Below, piece after piece: positions 62,090-64,000 of a stretch of DNA of 64,000 nucleotides (positions within the stretch are counted from its first letter, which is position 1; every line of letters starts with the position of its first letter). The DNA is from Gammaproteobacteria bacterium UBA2679 (GTDB taxonomy: Bacteria > Pseudomonadota > Gammaproteobacteria > Pseudomonadales > Oleiphilaceae), in contig DEMD01000014.1 in the NCBI GenBank assembly GCA_002354735.1, forward strand, positions 1-64,000, written 5' to 3'. The position numbers were made by a program, and so were the translations under genes. The notes below the pieces were generated by a model, which was given only the letters and a program-made list of their open reading frames with translations, was not told the DNA's origin and ran no database searches.

Positions 62090-63589
62090 ATGAGCGCATT
62101 TCGCAGTCGAAGAAAAAAACATCGTGAAGCCATGGCCAACGCGACCAACTATCAGAGCTGGCGCGAGGCTGCTCTCGAGCTCGATTATATCGAAGGCAAT
62201 ATGGAGTGGAAGGAGTCTTTCGCCTCCGATCTCTACAACTATGAACTCATCTACGAGCGCATCACCGCGCTCAAGACCAGCTTTGAACGGCGTGATTACG
62301 ATGCACTTCTGCGCCATCTCAGGGAAGGGCAGCATCACGATCTCGGCAACATGGGGAGTGCGCAGCTTTATACGCGCTCTCACGTCGGCACCAAGCATCT
62401 CATCGAAGAGTACATAGGCCAGGTCTGCCTGATACTTCAACATCTGCGCGAAACTGACATTCCACAGCTGCCATTGCGCGAAAAATACGACTTCTTCAAG
62501 GATATGGCACTCAGTTACGGCCGACCAGCCTTGTTGCTGAGCGGTGGTGCCACCCTCGGTCTGTTCCACCTGGGCGTAGTAAAGGCCCTGTGGGAGCGCG
62601 GACTACTGCCACAGGTCATCGCCGGTAGTAGTGTTGGCAGCATCATCGCAGCCATGCTGGGCACACATACCGATGATGAAATTCCGGAGATGCTGCTGCC
62701 TCATCGGCACAATCTCAAGGCCTGGCGCTTCATGGGTCTGCTGCATGGTCTGCGGGGAGGTGGCTTCATGGATGTGCGGGAGCTGGAACGCTGTCTGCGA
62801 GCCAACATTGGAGAATACAGTTTTCTCGAGGCCTTTCAGCGCACCAACCGCAGTATCAATATATCAGTCTCGCCGACGGCACAGCATCAGAAGGAGCGGC
62901 TGCTGTGCGGCTATACCTCGCCCTATCTTTTCGTCTGGAGCGCAGCATTGGCTTCTTCAGCGGTGCCTATTATCTTTCCGCCAGTCAAGCTGATGAAGAA
63001 GGACCAGTTTGGTAACGCGGTGCCTTTCATGCCCAAGCTGCGCTGGGTCGACGGCTCCGTGGTCAGTGACCTGCCGGTCGAGCGGCTCATGCACCTGTAC
63101 GACGTCAATTTCTCGATAGTGAGCCAGACCAACCCTCACATCGTGCCGTTTCTCAATAACGACCTGCCAGATGGCGGCAAGACCAGTCTGTCTTCGATAC
63201 CCATGCGGGTGATCAGGGCTGAGATGGAGTTCCACGGCAAGGGGCTTTTCGATTATCTGCGGACCAATCTCAGTTCCAGTGTCATGCGTCAGGCTAGCGG
63301 CCAGATCTACAATATCCTTGCCCAGAAGTACTTTGGCGACGTGACCATTTCGCCACGCTATACCTGGTGGCACTATGCGCAGTTATTCAGGAACCCGGCG
63401 CCTGATGTGGTGCGACGGCTCACCCTCGAAGGTGAGCGCGCCACCTGGCCAAAAATATCCATGATTGCCACGCATGCCAAGATCTCGCAGATGCTTGAGA
63501 AGAGTATCGTTGAACTCAAGGAGCGGCTGCGTGGGCAGCGTGCGGAGTTGTCGGTTGTCGGTGAATCTTCAGTAGGGAAAGCATCCTGA
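62090..63589 (+). CDS. DUF3336-patatin phospholipase/acylglycerol lipase
   Basis: 499 residues. The N-terminal DUF3336 (about 10-135; W-R-E-A-A-L-E-L-D) is followed by a patatin domain (about 147-400) with the oxyanion loop S-G-G-A-T-L-G, nucleophile Ser181 in G-S-S-V-G and catalytic Asp321 in V-D-G-S-V. This combination is shared with yeast TGL3/4/5 triglyceride lipases and many marine gammaproteobacteria. No signal peptide, so cytoplasmic or membrane-associated. A weak dyad (GGCCCG/CGGGCC at 62011-62035) lies between mlaA and this gene. Confidence 0.92.
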   Translation: MSAFRSRRKKHREAMANATNYQSWREAALELDYIEGNMEWKESFASDLYNYELIYERITALKTSFERRDYDALLRHLREGQHHDLGNMGSAQLYTRSHVGTKHLIEEYIGQVCLILQHLRETDIPQLPLREKYDFFKDMALSYGRPALLLSGGATLGLFHLGVVKALWERGLLPQVIAGSSVGSIIAAMLGTHTDDEIPEMLLPHRHNLKAWRFMGLLHGLRGGGFMDVRELERCLRANIGEYSFLEAFQRTNRSINISVSPTAQHQKERLLCGYTSPYLFVWSAALASSAVPIIFPPVKLMKKDQFGNAVPFMPKLRWVDGSVVSDLPVERLMHLYDVNFSIVSQTNPHIVPFLNNDLPDGGKTSLSSIPMRVIRAEMEFHGKGLFDYLRTNLSSSVMRQASGQIYNILAQKYFGDVTISPRYTWWHYAQLFRNPAPDVVRRLTLEGERATWPKISMIATHAKISQMLEKSIVELKERLRGQRAELSVVGESSVGKAS

Positions 63590-63592
63590 TCC

Positions 63593-64000
63593 ATGTATGA
63601 AGCCTTCTATGGTTTGCATGAGGCGCCGTTTTCGATAGCGCCTGATCCGCGGTATCTGTACATGAGTCAGCGCCACCGCGAAGCTCTGGCGCATTTACTC
63701 TTCAGTCTACAGCGTGAGGAAGGCGGGTTCGTATTGCTTACCGGCGAGGTAGGCACTGGCAAGACCACAATCTGTCGCAGCTTTCTGGAAAAGGTGCCTG
63801 AGCGGACTGACGTTGCATTCATCGTGCACCCGCGGCTGACTGCGCGGGAGCTGCTGGCGACGATCTGTGATGAGCTGGAAATTCGCTACCCGTCCGGATC
63901 GTCAATCAAGATTCTGGTCGATGAGCTCAATCACCATCTGCTCGACCGTCACGCGACCGGACGTCACACCGTCATCATCATCGATGAAGCGCAGAACCTC
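63593..64000 (+). CDS. ExeA/GspA-like AAA+ ATPase (partial, runs off the window)
   Basis: The first 136 codons of a gene cut by the window end. It starts M-Y-E-A-F-Y-G-L-H-E-A-P-F-S-I-A-P-D-P-R-Y, the characteristic opening of ExeA/GspA and MSHA biogenesis ATPases. Walker A is G-E-V-G-T-G-K-T-T and Walker B is V-I-I-I-D-E-A-Q. ExeA with ExeB helps place the type II secretin through peptidoglycan. The second half, with any peptidoglycan-binding domain, is not visible. Confidence 0.88.
   Translation, partial: MYEAFYGLHEAPFSIAPDPRYLYMSQRHREALAHLLFSLQREEGGFVLLTGEVGTGKTTICRSFLEKVPERTDVAFIVHPRLTARELLATICDELEIRYPSGSSIKILVDELNHHLLDRHATGRHTVIIIDEAQNL

Overview
The window is one contiguous piece of a moderately GC-rich bacterial chromosome, almost entirely coding. 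It looks like a free-living, probably aquatic gammaproteobacterium of the Pseudomonas/Pseudomonadales kind. The evidence is the order tRNA-Ser(GGA), small SRP RNA, dnaX, ybaB, recR, rnd; a Pseudomonas-type LigD (phosphoesterase-ligase-polymerase) beside Ku; family I secreted lipases; DbpA, RhlE and HrpA; a FabH2-like ketoacyl synthase; and a GNAT-nitrilase fusion. The genus cannot be named from this sequence. No insertion sequence, prophage or CRISPR array was seen.

Layout. 0-9.3 kb: DUF202 membrane protein, acyltransferase, CHASE3-PAS-GAF-GGDEF cyclase, MFS carrier plus GH84 glycosidase, YihY/BrkB membrane protein, GNAT-nitrilase. 9.5-14.6 kb: Ku and LigD (non-homologous end joining), LysE exporter, PIG-L deacetylase. 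14.8-19.1 kb: 7TM-type GGDEF cyclase and two tandem secreted lipases on the minus strand. 19.3-28.7 kb: metallo-beta-lactamase-fold protein, orphan ParA-like ATPase, RIO kinase, transglutaminase-like protein, guanine deaminase, and a three-gene phosphorelay (CHASE3 kinase, single-domain receiver, REC-kinase-REC-REC hybrid). 28.9-33.6 kb: dbpA, PfkB kinase, rhlE, and a VPLPA-CTERM surface protein. 33.8-39.1 kb: tRNA-Ser, SRP RNA, then dnaX-ybaB-recR-rnd and a small membrane protein. dnaX carries a clear programmed frameshift/slippage signal. 39.1-54.3 kb: a large VWA membrane protein with an acidic tail, cysK (minus), then one long plus-strand block: MoxR ATPase, CoxE-like VWA protein, periplasmic coiled-coil protein, two large TPR-type periplasmic proteins, TPR lipoprotein, small periplasmic protein, TolQ/ExbB-like channel, two ExbD/TolR-like proteins and a TonB-like protein with an AgmX/PglI-type C-terminus. 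54.3-64 kb: MaoC hydratase, alpha/beta hydrolase, HrpA, FabH2-like synthase, MlaA, DUF3336-patatin phospholipase and the start of an ExeA/GspA-like ATPase.

Most interesting system: the block at 45.1-54.3 kb. Its parts (one TolQ-like, two TolR-like, one AgmX/PglI-like transducer, TPR lipoprotein and TPR periplasmic proteins) match the core of the Myxococcus Agl/Glt (gliding/sporulation) envelope machine rather than a TonB iron-uptake or Tol-Pal system, and no receptor, TolA, TolB or Pal lies nearby. One of the two ExbD-like subunits has Asn where the proton-carrying Asp normally sits; the other keeps Asp. The cluster is probably a proton-driven envelope-spanning machine of unknown cargo; MoxR and a VWA protein directly upstream may assemble or regulate it.

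Other notable points: the dnaX A9 run with an in-phase -1 stop; tandem lipases with no adjacent foldase but a shared upstream motif; a cytoplasmic GH84 O-GlcNAcase-like enzyme paired with a transporter; and an MlaA with no lipidation cysteine. All functions are inferred from recognisable motifs and context; no database search was run.
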